A DNA stretch of 64,000 nucleotides, taken from NCBI GenBank assembly GCA_963786625.1, contig CAWAZS010000004.1:682001-746000 (forward strand), given 5' to 3'. A program made the translations under genes and the position numbers. The notes under the pieces are model-generated. The model was not told the DNA's origin, made no database searches, and was given only the letters and a program-made list of their open reading frames with translations. Below are positions 1 through 9,221 of this stretch, one piece after another. Origin of the DNA: CAIWHR01 sp963786625 (GTDB lineage Bacteria; Pseudomonadota; Gammaproteobacteria; Burkholderiales; Casimicrobiaceae). Numbering within the stretch: position 1 is the first letter of the stretch; every line of letters starts with the position of its first letter.

Positions 1-1899
1 CTCCTCCTTCACCGCCGAGGCGACCATGACGCGCGCGGACGCGGCGCCGATCGCGCCCGCGAGCTGCGTCTCGACGAAGTGCACGAACTCGGCGTCGGCG
101 TGCAGGTTGTCGTCCGGCCAGCGCAGGCCGCGGCCGCGCGCGTACTCGGCGAACGCCGTGTCGGCGGCGGCCACGCCGAGAAAGCGCGCGAGCACGCTGT
201 GCAGTTCCGGCGCCGACGCCGTCCCGCGCCAGAACCGCGCGCCTCCGGCCTCGTGCCGGAACACGTCGACGAACACGCTCGCCTGCCGATGCTCCTCGGC
301 GGTCTGCGAGCCGGAGAGCGAGACCGCGGCATAGACGCTGGCGTTGGCGATCATGCTCCAGAGCATCGCGTGCGTGATCTGGTCGAGACCGGTCAGGCCG
401 AACAGCGCGAGCGGCTTCAGCAGCTCGATCCCGAACGGCCCGTGGTCGAGCAGCGCGATCGGCAGCCAGTCCGAGCGCGCGAACGCCGGCAGCATCAGCG
501 TGTAGAACCAGACCGCGAAACCGGCGATCAGCCCCCACAGCGCGCCGCGGCGCGTGGCGCCCTTCCAGAAGATCCCGCCGAGCACCGCCGGGGCGAACTG
601 GGCCACCGCCGCGAACGAGATCAGCCCGATGGAGACGAGCGCGTAGGCCTCGCCGGCGATCCGGAAGTAGAGATACCCCAGCAGCAGCACGAGCACGATC
701 GCGCCGCGCCGGATGCCGAGGAGCAGTCCGGTGAGATCGGGGCGCTCGGTGAGCCGCAGGCGCGACAGCCGCAGCAGCACCGGCATCACCAGGTCGTTGC
801 ACACCATCGTCGACAGGGCGATGGTCTCGACGATCACCATGCCGGTCGCGGCGGACAGGCCGCCGATGAAGACGAGCAGCGCGAGCAGCTCCTGCCTCTC
901 GGCCATCGGCAGCGTCAGGACGAAGGTGTCCGCGTCGACGCTGCCGTCGGGGAAGTGCAGGCGGCCGCCGAAGGCGATCGGCAGCACGAAGACGTTGATC
1001 GCGAGCATGTAGACCGGAAACAGCCAGATCGCCTTCTTCAGGTGCTTCTCGTCGACGTTCTCGATCACCGCGATCTGGAACTGGCGCGGCAGGAACATGA
1101 TGGCGAGCATCGACAGGATCGTCAGCCACACCCAGTTCGCATAGCTGCCGGCGACCCCCTCGAGCGGGGTGAGCAGCGGCGCGAGCTTCGGTGCGGCGGC
1201 GGCGCGCGCGAACACGTCGCCGAATCCGTCGTAGATGCCGAAGGTCACGAACGCTCCGACCGCGAGAAAGGCGAGCAGCTTGACGATCGACTCGAACGCG
1301 ATGGCCGCCACCATCCCTTCGTGGTGCTCCGCGGCGTCGAGGTGGCGGGTGCCGAAAGCGATCGTGAACAGCGCCAGGATCAGCGCGACCCAGAGCGCCG
1401 TGTCCTGGAGGATGGGCACGGCGCCGATCTTGGCCGGCATGACGATCTCGGGGTACTGGACGAGGATGGTGAAGCTCGTCGAGATCGCCTTCAGCTGCAG
1501 CGAGATGTAGGGGACGATTCCGATCACCGCGATGATGGTCACGACGCCGCCGAGCAGCGCGCTCTTGCCGTAGCGGGAGGCGACGAAGTCGGCGAGCGAG
1601 GTGATGCGGTTCTGCTTGGAGATGCGCAGGATCTTGCGCATGACGACCCACCAGAGCGCGATCATCAGCGTCGGTCCGATGTAGATCGGGAGGAATCCGA
1701 CCCCGTCGCCCGCGGCGCGCCCCACGCTCCCGTAGAACGTCCACGCCGTCGCGTAGACCGCCAGCGACAGGCTGTAGATGTACGGGTTCGCGATGATCGA
1801 GCGGCCCGCGTCGGCGCGCTGGTCCGCGTAGTAGGCGATCGCGAACAGCAGGCCGAGGTACGCGAACGCGGTGGCGGCGATGACCCAGCCCTGGAGCAT
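1..1899 (-). CDS. SSS-type sensor histidine kinase, N-terminal part (CbrA-like), cut by window edge
   Basis: The reading frame opens at the ATG at 1899 and runs without a stop to base 1 (633 codons), so only the N-terminal part is visible. The translation has about a dozen membrane helices typical of sodium:solute symporters, with motifs such as YSLSLAVYATAWTFYG and SRYGKSALLGG. It then enters a linker (about residues 540-633) containing AIGAASARVMVAS. That linker is known from CbrA-type hybrid kinases, where the symporter domain is followed by PAS, HisKA and HATPase domains. Those kinase domains would lie beyond the window, so the kinase call is inference; a plain transporter is the alternative. 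The small membrane protein at 1929-2126 ends 29 bp upstream and is probably cotranscribed. Expected role: sensing or uptake-coupled signalling at the inner membrane. Confidence 0.75.
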   Translation of the reverse strand, partial: MLQGWVIAATAFAYLGLLFAIAYYADQRADAGRSIIANPYIYSLSLAVYATAWTFYGSVGRAAGDGVGFLPIYIGPTLMIALWWVVMRKILRISKQNRITSLADFVASRYGKSALLGGVVTIIAVIGIVPYISLQLKAISTSFTILVQYPEIVMPAKIGAVPILQDTALWVALILALFTIAFGTRHLDAAEHHEGMVAAIAFESIVKLLAFLAVGAFVTFGIYDGFGDVFARAAAAPKLAPLLTPLEGVAGSYANWVWLTILSMLAIMFLPRQFQIAVIENVDEKHLKKAIWLFPVYMLAINVFVLPIAFGGRLHFPDGSVDADTFVLTLPMAERQELLALLVFIGGLSAATGMVIVETIALSTMVCNDLVMPVLLRLSRLRLTERPDLTGLLLGIRRGAIVLVLLLGYLYFRIAGEAYALVSIGLISFAAVAQFAPAVLGGIFWKGATRRGALWGLIAGFAVWFYTLMLPAFARSDWLPIALLDHGPFGIELLKPLALFGLTGLDQITHAMLWSMIANASVYAAVSLSGSQTAEEHRQASVFVDVFRHEAGGARFWRGTASAPELHSVLARFLGVAAADTAFAEYARGRGLRWPDDNLHADAEFVHFVETQLAGAIGAASARVMVASAVKEE

Positions 1900-1928
1900 G
1901 GCTCGTGCGTCCGCTCTGGCCCGGAATG

Positions 1929-2126
1929 CTAGTCGTCGCGCTCGACCGCGAGCTTCATCAGCGCAATGAGCAGCGCCCAGGCGGTGAAGATGTACGCGTA
2001 CAGGACCGGAATTCCCAGGACCGCGCCGGGCAGGTTGAACAGCGCCAGGATCGGGTAGTTGAAGAGCAGGCAGCCGAGCATGCACAGCCCTATGAGGCGC
2101 GGCGCCCGCTTGTTCGATTTGTCCAT
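1929..2126 (-). CDS. Small membrane protein upstream of the SSS kinase
   Basis: This is a 65-residue protein starting MDKSNKRAPRLIGL, with two hydrophobic segments (about residues 11-33 and 36-57) and a charged C-terminus ending VERDD. The ATG at 2126 is preceded by GGAAAGGACC as ribosome binding site, so I prefer it over a 90-residue version that begins with Pro/Arg-rich filler. It lies directly upstream of, and in the same direction as, the symporter-kinase. Pseudomonas cbrA likewise has a small membrane ORF in front of it (called CbrX). Homology to CbrX is suggested by position and size only; the function is unknown. Confidence 0.7.
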   Translation of the reverse strand: MDKSNKRAPRLIGLCMLGCLLFNYPILALFNLPGAVLGIPVLYAYIFTAWALLIALMKLAVERDD

Positions 2127-2292
2127 CGGCAGGTCCTTTCCGGCCGATCCGCTCCCGCGACGGCTCGGGTCGGGCCTCGGCAAAGGTACGGGTCGGCGCA
2201 CATCGCTGTCAACCGACTCCTTCAGGGCGCAGCGTGCCTCGCGGCAGCGGAGAGTCCCTGCGTACCTCCCGAATGAAGCTCGCGGATGCCTG

Positions 2293-2301
2293 TGCTAGAC
2301 T
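2293..2301 (+). promoter_or_regulatory. Extended -10 promoter for purB
   Basis: TGCTAGACT fits an extended -10 (TGn plus a TATAAT-like hexamer) and lies about 40 bp before the purB ATG. The same nine bases occur at the same distance upstream of aroC (28075-28083). No good -35 is visible. Confidence 0.45.
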
Positions 2302-2342
2302 CGTTGCGCCCGTCCCGCGCTTCCGGGGCCGGCCACGCTGCG

Positions 2343-3719
2343 ATGCCCGATTCCCCGACTGCCCTCATGGCGCTGTCGCCACTCGACGGCCGCTATGCCG
2401 CCAAGGTTGCCCCGCTCGCCGCGCACTTCAGCGAGTACGGGCTCATCCGCGCGCGCGTGCGGATCGAGGTCGCATGGCTCATCGCGCTGTCCGAGGAGCC
2501 GCGCATCGCGGAGGTCGCGCCGTTCGGCGCGGCGGCGCGCGCGGCGCTCGACGCGGCCTGCGCGTCGTTCGCGCAGGCCGATGCCGAGCGCGTCAAGGCG
2601 ATCGAGCGCACGACCAACCACGACGTCAAGGCAGTCGAGTACTGGCTGAAGGAGCGCTTCGCCGACGTCCCGGAGATCGTGCGGGTCGGCGAGTTCATCC
2701 ATTTCGCCTGCACATCCGAGGACATCAACAACCTGGCGTACGGGGTGATGCTCGCCGATGCCCGGCGGACGATCCTGCTGCCCGCGTTGCGCGACATTGC
2801 CGCCACGCTGCGCGCCCTTGCCCACGCGAATGCCGCCGTGCCGATGCTCTCGCGCACGCACGGCCAGCCGGCGACCCCGACGACGCTCGGCAAGGAGATG
2901 GCCAACGTGTACGCGCGGCTGGAGCGCCAGATCGCGGGGATCGAGCGCGTGCCGATCAAGGGCAAGGCCAACGGCGCGGTCGGCAACTTCAACGCCCACG
3001 TCGTCGCCTACCCCGACGTCGACTGGGAGAGGCTCGCGGCGGGCGTCGTCGCCCGGCTCGGCCTCGAGTTCAATCCGTACACGACCCAGATCGAGCCGCA
3101 CGATTACATGGCGGAGCTCTTCGACGCCGTCGCCCGCGCGAACACCGTGCTGATCGACCTGGATCGCGACGTCTGGGGTTACGTCTCGCTCGGCTACTTC
3201 CGGCAGAAGGTGAAGGAGGGCGAGGTCGGCTCGTCGACGATGCCGCACAAGGTCAATCCGATCGATTTCGAGAATTCCGAGGGGAACCTCGGCCTCGCCA
3301 ATGCGATGCTGAGGCACCTCGCCGAGAAGCTGCCGGTCTCGCGGTGGCAGCGCGATCTGACCGACTCGACGGTGCTGCGCAACATGGGCGTCGCCCTGGG
3401 CTATGCGCTGCTCGGCTGGGTGTCGCTCGCGCAGGGGCTCGCGCGCCTCGCCGTCGACGAGGCGCGCCTCGCCGCCGATCTCGACGCCAACTGGGAGGTG
3501 CTGGCCGAGCCGATCCAGACCGTGATGCGCCGGCACGGCGTGCCGAACCCCTACGAGCAGTTGAAGGCGCTGACGCGCGGCGTGACCGGCATGACGCGCG
3601 AGAGCCTCCACGCGTTCATCGACGCTCTCGCGATCCCGGCGGAGGCCAAGGCGCGGCTCAAGGCGCTGACGCCCGCGACCTACGTCGGCAAGGCGGCGGA
3701 GCTGGCGAAGCGCGTCTGA
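2343..3719 (+). CDS. purB: Adenylosuccinate lyase
   Basis: The enzyme acts twice in purine synthesis: it removes fumarate from SAICAR and from adenylosuccinate. The protein has 458 residues, close to the 456 of E. coli PurB. It shows the opening MALSPLDGRYAAK, the TSEDINN region and the superfamily signature SSTMPHKVNPIDFENSEGN, which carries the mobile catalytic loop. I chose the ATG at 2343 (MPDSPTALMALS) because the upstream ATG at 2286 lies on the probable -10 element and would add residues absent from the family. It stands alone; a long palindrome follows before the convergent DedA gene. Confidence 0.97.
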   Translation: MPDSPTALMALSPLDGRYAAKVAPLAAHFSEYGLIRARVRIEVAWLIALSEEPRIAEVAPFGAAARAALDAACASFAQADAERVKAIERTTNHDVKAVEYWLKERFADVPEIVRVGEFIHFACTSEDINNLAYGVMLADARRTILLPALRDIAATLRALAHANAAVPMLSRTHGQPATPTTLGKEMANVYARLERQIAGIERVPIKGKANGAVGNFNAHVVAYPDVDWERLAAGVVARLGLEFNPYTTQIEPHDYMAELFDAVARANTVLIDLDRDVWGYVSLGYFRQKVKEGEVGSSTMPHKVNPIDFENSEGNLGLANAMLRHLAEKLPVSRWQRDLTDSTVLRNMGVALGYALLGWVSLAQGLARLAVDEARLAADLDANWEVLAEPIQTVMRRHGVPNPYEQLKALTRGVTGMTRESLHAFIDALAIPAEAKARLKALTPATYVGKAAELAKRV

Positions 3720-3741
3720 CGGTCGGTATTGGGGTCCAACA

Positions 3742-3791
3742 ATGGGGTCGGAGCGAGTCATCAGCGCGCTGATGACTTGCTCCGACCCCAT
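3742..3791. repeat. 50-bp near-perfect palindrome between purB and dedA
   Basis: Two 25-base arms (3742-3766 and 3767-3791) pair with one mismatch and no loop; the outer part reads ATGGGGTCGGAGC. The right end touches the stop codon of the DedA gene. A leader GGTATTGGGGTC (from 3724) precedes it. The repeat at 45860-45918 has the same leader and a related outer arm. It could fold as a bidirectional terminator for the two convergent genes, but there is no T-run. Confidence 0.85.
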
Positions 3792-4429
3792 CATTTCTTC
3801 TGAGCGCGGCGCTCGCTGATGAACGTGCTGACCGCCGGGATCAGCGAAACCGCGACGATCGCGACGACGATCAGCGTCAGGTTCTGCTTGACCCAGGGGA
3901 TGTTGCCGAACAGGTAGCCGGCGTAGACGAGCGAGCAGATCCAGGCGACGGCGCCGATCACGTTGTACGACAGGAACCGGCGATAGGTCATCCCGGCAAC
4001 GCCGGCGAGGAACGGCGCAAAGGTCCGCACGATCGGAACGAAGCGGCCGATGATGATCGTGACGCCGCCGTAGCGGTCGTAGAACGCCTGCGTGCGCCGC
4101 AGGTGCTCCTGCTTGAACCAGCGCGAATCGGGCTTGTCGAAGGCGCGCGGCCCGATGTAGTGGCCGATCGAGTAGTTGACCGTGTCCCCGAGGATCGCCG
4201 CGGCGATCAGCACGACGACCAGCAGGTGGACGTTGAGGTCGGCGGTCGCGACGACGGTGCCGGCGATGAAGAGGATCGAGTCTCCCGGGAGGAACGGGAA
4301 GACCACGAGCCCCGTCTCCGCGAAGATGATCAGGAACAGCAGCACATAGATCCATTGCCCGTGCTGGGCGGCGATCTGCGTGACGGTCTGGTCCAGCGCG
4401 AGCAGCGAGTAGAAGATCGTCGTCAGCAT
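3791..4429 (-). CDS. DedA family membrane protein
   Basis: This is a 212-residue inner-membrane protein. It contains the DedA/SNARE-associated motifs: an acidic E-TGLVVFPFLPGDS near residue 40, and a conserved G-RFVPIVRTFAPFLAG segment around residue 135 with the key arginines. DedA proteins are flippase-like carriers, some implicated in undecaprenyl-phosphate or phospholipid translocation; the substrate here is unknown. The ATG at 4429 was chosen because it opens the first membrane-embedded stretch. It is the last gene of the queA-tgt-yajC-secD-secF run, 110 bp beyond secF. Its stop codon overlaps the 50-bp palindrome. Confidence 0.9.
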   Translation of the reverse strand: MLTTIFYSLLALDQTVTQIAAQHGQWIYVLLFLIIFAETGLVVFPFLPGDSILFIAGTVVATADLNVHLLVVVLIAAAILGDTVNYSIGHYIGPRAFDKPDSRWFKQEHLRRTQAFYDRYGGVTIIIGRFVPIVRTFAPFLAGVAGMTYRRFLSYNVIGAVAWICSLVYAGYLFGNIPWVKQNLTLIVVAIVAVSLIPAVSTFISERRAQKK

Positions 4430-4539
4430 GGATGCGGGGGGAGTGGCGGCGCGGCCGGTCGGCGTTGGCGCCGCCACGCGGGGCCCCGCCCCACCGGGGC
4501 CCGGGCGCGCCGAAGCAGCGGTCTCCGGCTTCGCCTGCG

Positions 4540-5484
4540 CTACGGGAGGATCTTCTCGCCTTCCGGACCCTCGCGCTTGCGCTCGGGCTTCACGAGATCC
4601 TCGCGCGAGACCCCCATCCACATCACGAGCGGCGCCATCACCAGCACCGACGAGTAGATGCCGAAGCAGATCCCGATCGTCAGCGCGAGCGCGAAGAAAT
4701 GCAGTGTCTCGCCGCCGAAGAACAGGATCGACAGCACCATCATCAGCGTGCTTCCATGGGTGATGATGGTCCGGGAGATCGTGCTGGTGATCGCGTTGTC
4801 GATCACGTGCGTCACGGACGCCTTGCGCATCTTGCGGAAGTTCTCGCGGATCCGGTCGGCGATGACCACCGACTCGTTCACCGAGTAGCCGAGCACGGCG
4901 AGGACCGCCGCCAGCACCGGCAGCGAGAACTCCCAGTGAAACAGCGCGAAGAACCCGAGGATGATGATGACGTCGTGCAGGTTCGCGATGATCGCCGCGA
5001 CCGCGAAACGCCACTCGAAGCGCATCGCGAGGTAGCCGACGATGCCGAGCGAGACGAGCAGCAGCGCCAGCGCGCCGTTCTCGTAGAGCTCCTTGCCGAC
5101 CTGCGGGCCGACGAACTCGACCCGCTGCTGCTTCGCCGACGGATCGTCGGCCCGCAGCGCTCCCATCACCTGCTCGGACAGCTGCGCGCTCGAGACGCCT
5201 TCCTTGAGCGGCAGCCGGATCAGCGCCGTGTCGGAGCTGCCGAAGCTCTGCGCCGAGTACTCGCCCAGGTTGAGCTTGTCGATCGCGGCGCGCACGCGGT
5301 TGAAATCGACCGCATGGCCGTAGGTCACCTCGATGACCGTGCCCCCGCGAAAATCGACGCCGAGATTCAACCCGCGAGTGGCGAGGAAGAACACGGCCAG
5401 CACGAAGGTGACGAGCGAGATCACGTTGAACGTGAGCGCGTACCGCATGAACGGGATGTCGCGCCGGATCCGGAAGAATTCCAT
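4540..5484 (-). CDS. secF: Protein translocase subunit SecF
   Basis: SecF has 314 residues, the usual size. It has an N-terminal helix (residues 15-37), a periplasmic domain opened by GLNLGVDFRGGT, and five C-terminal helices including the VVIADRIRENF segment (about residue 230), an RND-family hallmark. With SecD and YajC it forms the proton-driven accessory complex that pulls exported proteins through SecYEG. It lies 113 bp downstream of secD on the same strand. Confidence 0.97.
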   Translation of the reverse strand: MEFFRIRRDIPFMRYALTFNVISLVTFVLAVFFLATRGLNLGVDFRGGTVIEVTYGHAVDFNRVRAAIDKLNLGEYSAQSFGSSDTALIRLPLKEGVSSAQLSEQVMGALRADDPSAKQQRVEFVGPQVGKELYENGALALLLVSLGIVGYLAMRFEWRFAVAAIIANLHDVIIILGFFALFHWEFSLPVLAAVLAVLGYSVNESVVIADRIRENFRKMRKASVTHVIDNAITSTISRTIITHGSTLMMVLSILFFGGETLHFFALALTIGICFGIYSSVLVMAPLVMWMGVSREDLVKPERKREGPEGEKILP

Positions 5485-5597
5485 GGTTCGGTCTCGTGGT
5501 TGGCTGCTGCGGCTGCGCTCGCGCCGGGTTGTCGCTCAGCGCGTGGCGCCCGCGGCGCACGGAAGATCGCAGGTCATGGCCGATGTCGGCACCGGAC

Positions 5598-7460
5598 TCA
5601 TTTCGCCGGCACGCCGGACGCCGGTGCCGGGCGCCATATCTGTCCGATCGAGATCTTGGCGAGGTGCTTGCGGCCGCCGTAGATCAGGTTGACGATCCCG
5701 CGCGACACGAACACCGCCGAGAACATCGACGTCATGATGCCGAGGCAATGGACCACGGCGAAGCCGCGCACGGGCCCGCTGCCGAAGATCAGCAGCGCGA
5801 TGCCGGCGATCAGCGTCGTCACGTTGGAGTCGAGAATCGTGCCGAACGCGCGCTCGTAGCCCGCGGTGATCGCCGCATGCGGCGTCGCCCCCCAGCGCAG
5901 CTCCTCGCGGATCCGCTCGTTGATCAGCACGTTGGAGTCGATCGCCATGCCGAGCGTCAGCGCGATGGCGGCGATGCCGGGCAGCGTCAGCGTGGCCTGC
6001 AGCATCGACAGCAGGGCGACCAGCAGCAGCAGGTTGACCGACAGCGCGATCGTCGAGATGAGCCCCATCAGCAGGTAGTAGACGCACATGAACAGCGACA
6101 GCACGATGAAGCCGTAGAACACCGAGTTGAAGCCCTTGTCGATGTTCTCCTTGCCGAGCGACGGCCCGACGGTGCGCTCCTCGACGATCTCCATCGGCGC
6201 CGCCAGCGCGCCCGCGCGCATCAGCAGCGCGATGTCGTTCGCCTCGCGCGTGTTCATCCGGCCGCTGATCTGGACGCGGCCGCCGCCGATCTCCTCGCGG
6301 ATCACCGGCGCCGTGATGACTTCCGCCTTGCCCTTCTCGACCAGCACGATGGCCATCCGCTTGCCGACGTTCTCGCGGGTCACTTCCTTGAAGATCCGCG
6401 CGCCGGTGCCGTCGAGGTTGACGTGCACGGCCGGCTCGTTGTTGCGCTGGTCGAATCCCGGCTGCGCGTCGTTGATCCGGTCGCCGGTCAGCACGACCTG
6501 GCGCCGGACGAGCAGCTGTCCGCCGCCGCGCTCCGTGTACAGGTCGCTGCCGAACGGCGGCTGGCCGGCGAGCGCCGCTTCGAGGACGCCGGGCTCGTCG
6601 TTGACCATCCGGATCTCGAGCGTCGCGGTGCGGCCGAGGATGTCCTTCGCGCGCGCCGTGTCCTGCACCCCGGGAAGCTGCACGACGACGCGGTCGGCGC
6701 CCTGCTGCTGGACGATGGGCTCGGCGACGCCGAGCTCGTTGACCCGGTTGCGCAGGATCGTGATGTTCTGCTGGACGGCGCCGTCCTGGATCCGCTTCTG
6801 CGCCTCGGGCTTCAGGGACCCGACGAGCCGCAGCTCGCCCGCCGTGTCGGCGTCGCGCAGCACGAGGTCCGGAAACGCCTTTTCGATCTCCGTGCGCGAC
6901 TTCGTCCGCTCCGCTTCGTCGCGGAAGCGCACGACGACGTTGGTGCCCTCGCGGCCGACGCCGGCGTACTGCACCTTCTTCTCCCGCAGCAGCGAGCGGA
7001 TGTCGGTGGTGTAGCGGTCGGCGGCCTTGTCCAGCGCCGCCTTCATGTCGACCTGCAGCAGGAAATGCACGCCGCCGCGCAGGTCGAGGCCGAGATACAT
7101 CGGCAGCGCGCCGATCGCCGTCAGCCAGCGCGGCGACGCCGAAATGAGGTTCAGCGCGACGATGTAGTTCTCGCCGAGCTTCGCCTGCACCGCGTCCTTT
7201 GCCTTCAGCTGGGTATCGGGATCGGCGAAGCGCACCTTGACGCCGGTCGCGTCGAGGGTGGCGCCGCGATACGGGATGGCGGCGGCCTTCAGCGCGTCCT
7301 CGATAGTGGCGAGGAGCGCGTTGTCGATCTTCACCGACGCCTTCGACGAGGACACCTGCACGGCGGGCACTTCGGGGAAGAAGTTCGGAATCGTGAACAC
7401 CAGGCCGACCGCGAGCGCGACCGCGATGATCACGTACTTCCAGAGGGGATATCGATTCAT
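5598..7460 (-). CDS. secD: Protein translocase subunit SecD
   Basis: SecD has 620 residues: one N-terminal helix (MNRYPLWKYVIIAVALAVG), a large periplasmic region containing YLGLDLRGGVHFLLQVD near residue 125, and five C-terminal helices with AIDSNVLINERIREE. It works with SecF in protein export at the periplasmic face of the translocon. The gene is 115 bp downstream of yajC, the standard proteobacterial order. Confidence 0.97.
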   Translation of the reverse strand: MNRYPLWKYVIIAVALAVGLVFTIPNFFPEVPAVQVSSSKASVKIDNALLATIEDALKAAAIPYRGATLDATGVKVRFADPDTQLKAKDAVQAKLGENYIVALNLISASPRWLTAIGALPMYLGLDLRGGVHFLLQVDMKAALDKAADRYTTDIRSLLREKKVQYAGVGREGTNVVVRFRDEAERTKSRTEIEKAFPDLVLRDADTAGELRLVGSLKPEAQKRIQDGAVQQNITILRNRVNELGVAEPIVQQQGADRVVVQLPGVQDTARAKDILGRTATLEIRMVNDEPGVLEAALAGQPPFGSDLYTERGGGQLLVRRQVVLTGDRINDAQPGFDQRNNEPAVHVNLDGTGARIFKEVTRENVGKRMAIVLVEKGKAEVITAPVIREEIGGGRVQISGRMNTREANDIALLMRAGALAAPMEIVEERTVGPSLGKENIDKGFNSVFYGFIVLSLFMCVYYLLMGLISTIALSVNLLLLVALLSMLQATLTLPGIAAIALTLGMAIDSNVLINERIREELRWGATPHAAITAGYERAFGTILDSNVTTLIAGIALLIFGSGPVRGFAVVHCLGIMTSMFSAVFVSRGIVNLIYGGRKHLAKISIGQIWRPAPASGVPAK

Positions 7461-7575
7461 GGCGCGAACGGAGCCGGAAAGGAGGGTGCAGGGAGGCGAG
7501 TGCCCGGGTCAGGCGCGGTCGGATCGTGCGCCGCGGCCGCGATGCGGTGCCGGACGCCGGGTGCCCGGGCGAGCC

Positions 7576-7914
7576 TCACAGCGCCTTGATCGTGCCCTTG
7601 GGCAGGAGCTGCGCGACCGCACCGCGCTGCACGGTGATCTCGGTGTTCGGGGCGATCTCGACGGTCACGTACTGGTCGGTGATCCGCGAGATGCGTCCGA
7701 GGATGCCGCCCGCGGTGACGACCTCGTCGCCCTTCTGCAACGCCTCCAGCATGGCCTTCGCTTCCTTGGCCTTCTTCTGCTGGGGACGGATGAGCAGGAA
7801 ATAGAAGACGACGAAGATGGCGATCATCGGCAGGAACGCCATCAGGTCGCTGCCGAATGGGGCCGCGGGCGCGCTCTGCGCGAGCGCCGGGGCGATCAAG
7901 AGGTCGATCAACAC
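7576..7914 (-). CDS. yajC: Preprotein translocase subunit YajC
   Basis: This small single-span inner-membrane partner of SecDF has 112 residues from the chosen GTG at 7914. That start has GGAGGAG eight bases upstream; the upstream ATG at 8016 would add about 34 Arg/Pro-rich residues not found in YajC. The helix FLPMIAIFVVFYFLLI is followed by the family motif RPQQKKAKE and the KGDEVVTAGGILGRI domain. The small Ala/Gln-rich lead (LAQSAPAAP) is typical of betaproteobacterial YajC. Confidence 0.95.
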   Translation of the reverse strand: MLIDLLIAPALAQSAPAAPFGSDLMAFLPMIAIFVVFYFLLIRPQQKKAKEAKAMLEALQKGDEVVTAGGILGRISRITDQYVTVEIAPNTEITVQRGAVAQLLPKGTIKAL

Positions 7915-8063
7915 GTTCTGCTCCTCCGTAGTGGGGCTCGCGCGACATGGGCGGGACGGCGCGGCCGGGCGCCGCCGGGGCGCGAAAGGGACAGCTGCAC
8001 ATTCTACCATGCGCACCCGCCCCGACCGGGGCTACCCCCGGTCGCAGGCTGCGGCGCCCGGGC

Positions 8064-9173
8064 CTATGCCCCCCGCGCGCGATCGCGGTGGAACGCCTCG
8101 ACCCAGGCGGCAAAGCGGTCGGCGGCGATCGCCTCCCGCATGCCGGCGGCGAGCCACAGGTAGTAGTGGAGGTTGTGGATCGTGTTGAGGCGGGCGCCGA
8201 GGATCTCGTTGACGCGCTGCAGGTGGTGCAGGTACGCGCGCGTGAAGTGGCGGCAGGTGTAGCAGCCGCAGGCCTCGTCGAGCGGGCGCGTGTCGGCGCG
8301 GTGGACCGCGTTGCGGATCTTGACCTCGCCGTGGCGAGTGAACAGATAGCCGTTGCGGGCGTTGCGCGTCGGCAGCACGCAGTCGAACATGTCGATGCCG
8401 GCCGCCACGCCCGCGACGATGTCCTCGGGCGTGCCCACGCCCATCAGGTAGCGCGGCCGGTCGGCGGGAAGCCGCGGCGCCGTGTGGTCGAGCACCGCGA
8501 GCATTTCGTCCTTGGGCTCGCCGACCGACAGCCCGCCGATCGCGTAGCCGTCGAAGCCGATGCCTTTGATCCCGGCCAGCGACGCGTCGCGCAGGTCGTC
8601 GAACATTCCTCCCTGCACGATCCCGAAGAGCGCGTTCGGGGCCGCCAGCGCGTCGAACTCGGCGCGCGAGCGCCGCGCCCAGCGCAGCGAGAGCTCCATC
8701 GACGCCGCGGCCTCGTCGCGCGTCGCGGGGTAGGGCGTGCATTCGTCGAAGACCATCGCGATGTCGGCGTCGAGCGTCCGCTGCACCTGCATCGAGATCT
8801 CCGGCGTGAGCAGCAGCCGGTCGCCGTTGACCGGCGACGCGAACGCGACGCCCTCCTCGCGCACCTTGCGCAGGGGCCCGAGGCTCCACACCTGGAAGCC
8901 GCCGGAGTCGGTCAGGATCGGCCGCGACCAACCCATGAACCGGTGCAGTCCGCGGTGCGCGTCGATCACCTCGACCCCCGGCCGGAGCCAGAGGTGGAAG
9001 GTGTTGCCGAGGACGATCTGCGCGCCGAGATCGGCGAGCTCGTTCGGCGCCATCGCCTTCACCGTGCCGTAGGTGCCGACCGGCATGAACACCGGCGTCT
9101 CGACGGCGCCGTGCGCGAGGTCGAGCCGGCCGCGGCGCGCGCGGCCCGACGTCGCAAGCAGCGTGAATTGCAT
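8064..9173 (-). CDS. tgt: Queuine tRNA-ribosyltransferase
   Basis: Tgt exchanges guanine 34 for preQ1 in GUN-anticodon tRNAs. It has 369 residues. Visible features are the substrate loop ILTDSGGFQVWSL with the proton-acceptor Asp, GGLSVGE, the nucleophile region FDCVLPTRNARNG, and the zinc ligands CGCYTCRHFTRAYLHH. It sits 48 bp downstream of queA, which performs a later step of the same queuosine pathway, so the pair is probably one operon leading on into yajC-secDF. Confidence 0.97.
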   Translation of the reverse strand: MQFTLLATSGRARRGRLDLAHGAVETPVFMPVGTYGTVKAMAPNELADLGAQIVLGNTFHLWLRPGVEVIDAHRGLHRFMGWSRPILTDSGGFQVWSLGPLRKVREEGVAFASPVNGDRLLLTPEISMQVQRTLDADIAMVFDECTPYPATRDEAAASMELSLRWARRSRAEFDALAAPNALFGIVQGGMFDDLRDASLAGIKGIGFDGYAIGGLSVGEPKDEMLAVLDHTAPRLPADRPRYLMGVGTPEDIVAGVAAGIDMFDCVLPTRNARNGYLFTRHGEVKIRNAVHRADTRPLDEACGCYTCRHFTRAYLHHLQRVNEILGARLNTIHNLHYYLWLAAGMREAIAADRFAAWVEAFHRDRARGA

Positions 9174-9221
9174 CGCGCCGATTCTAGCAGTGAGGTCACC
9201 GGGGAACGGCCCCGGGATTCG

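Noticed and set aside
79..1932. Long plus-strand open frame of 617 codons
   Set aside because: It is antisense to the symporter-kinase gene; its product is Arg/Asp/His-rich without any family motif, as expected from the complementary frame of GC-rich coding DNA.
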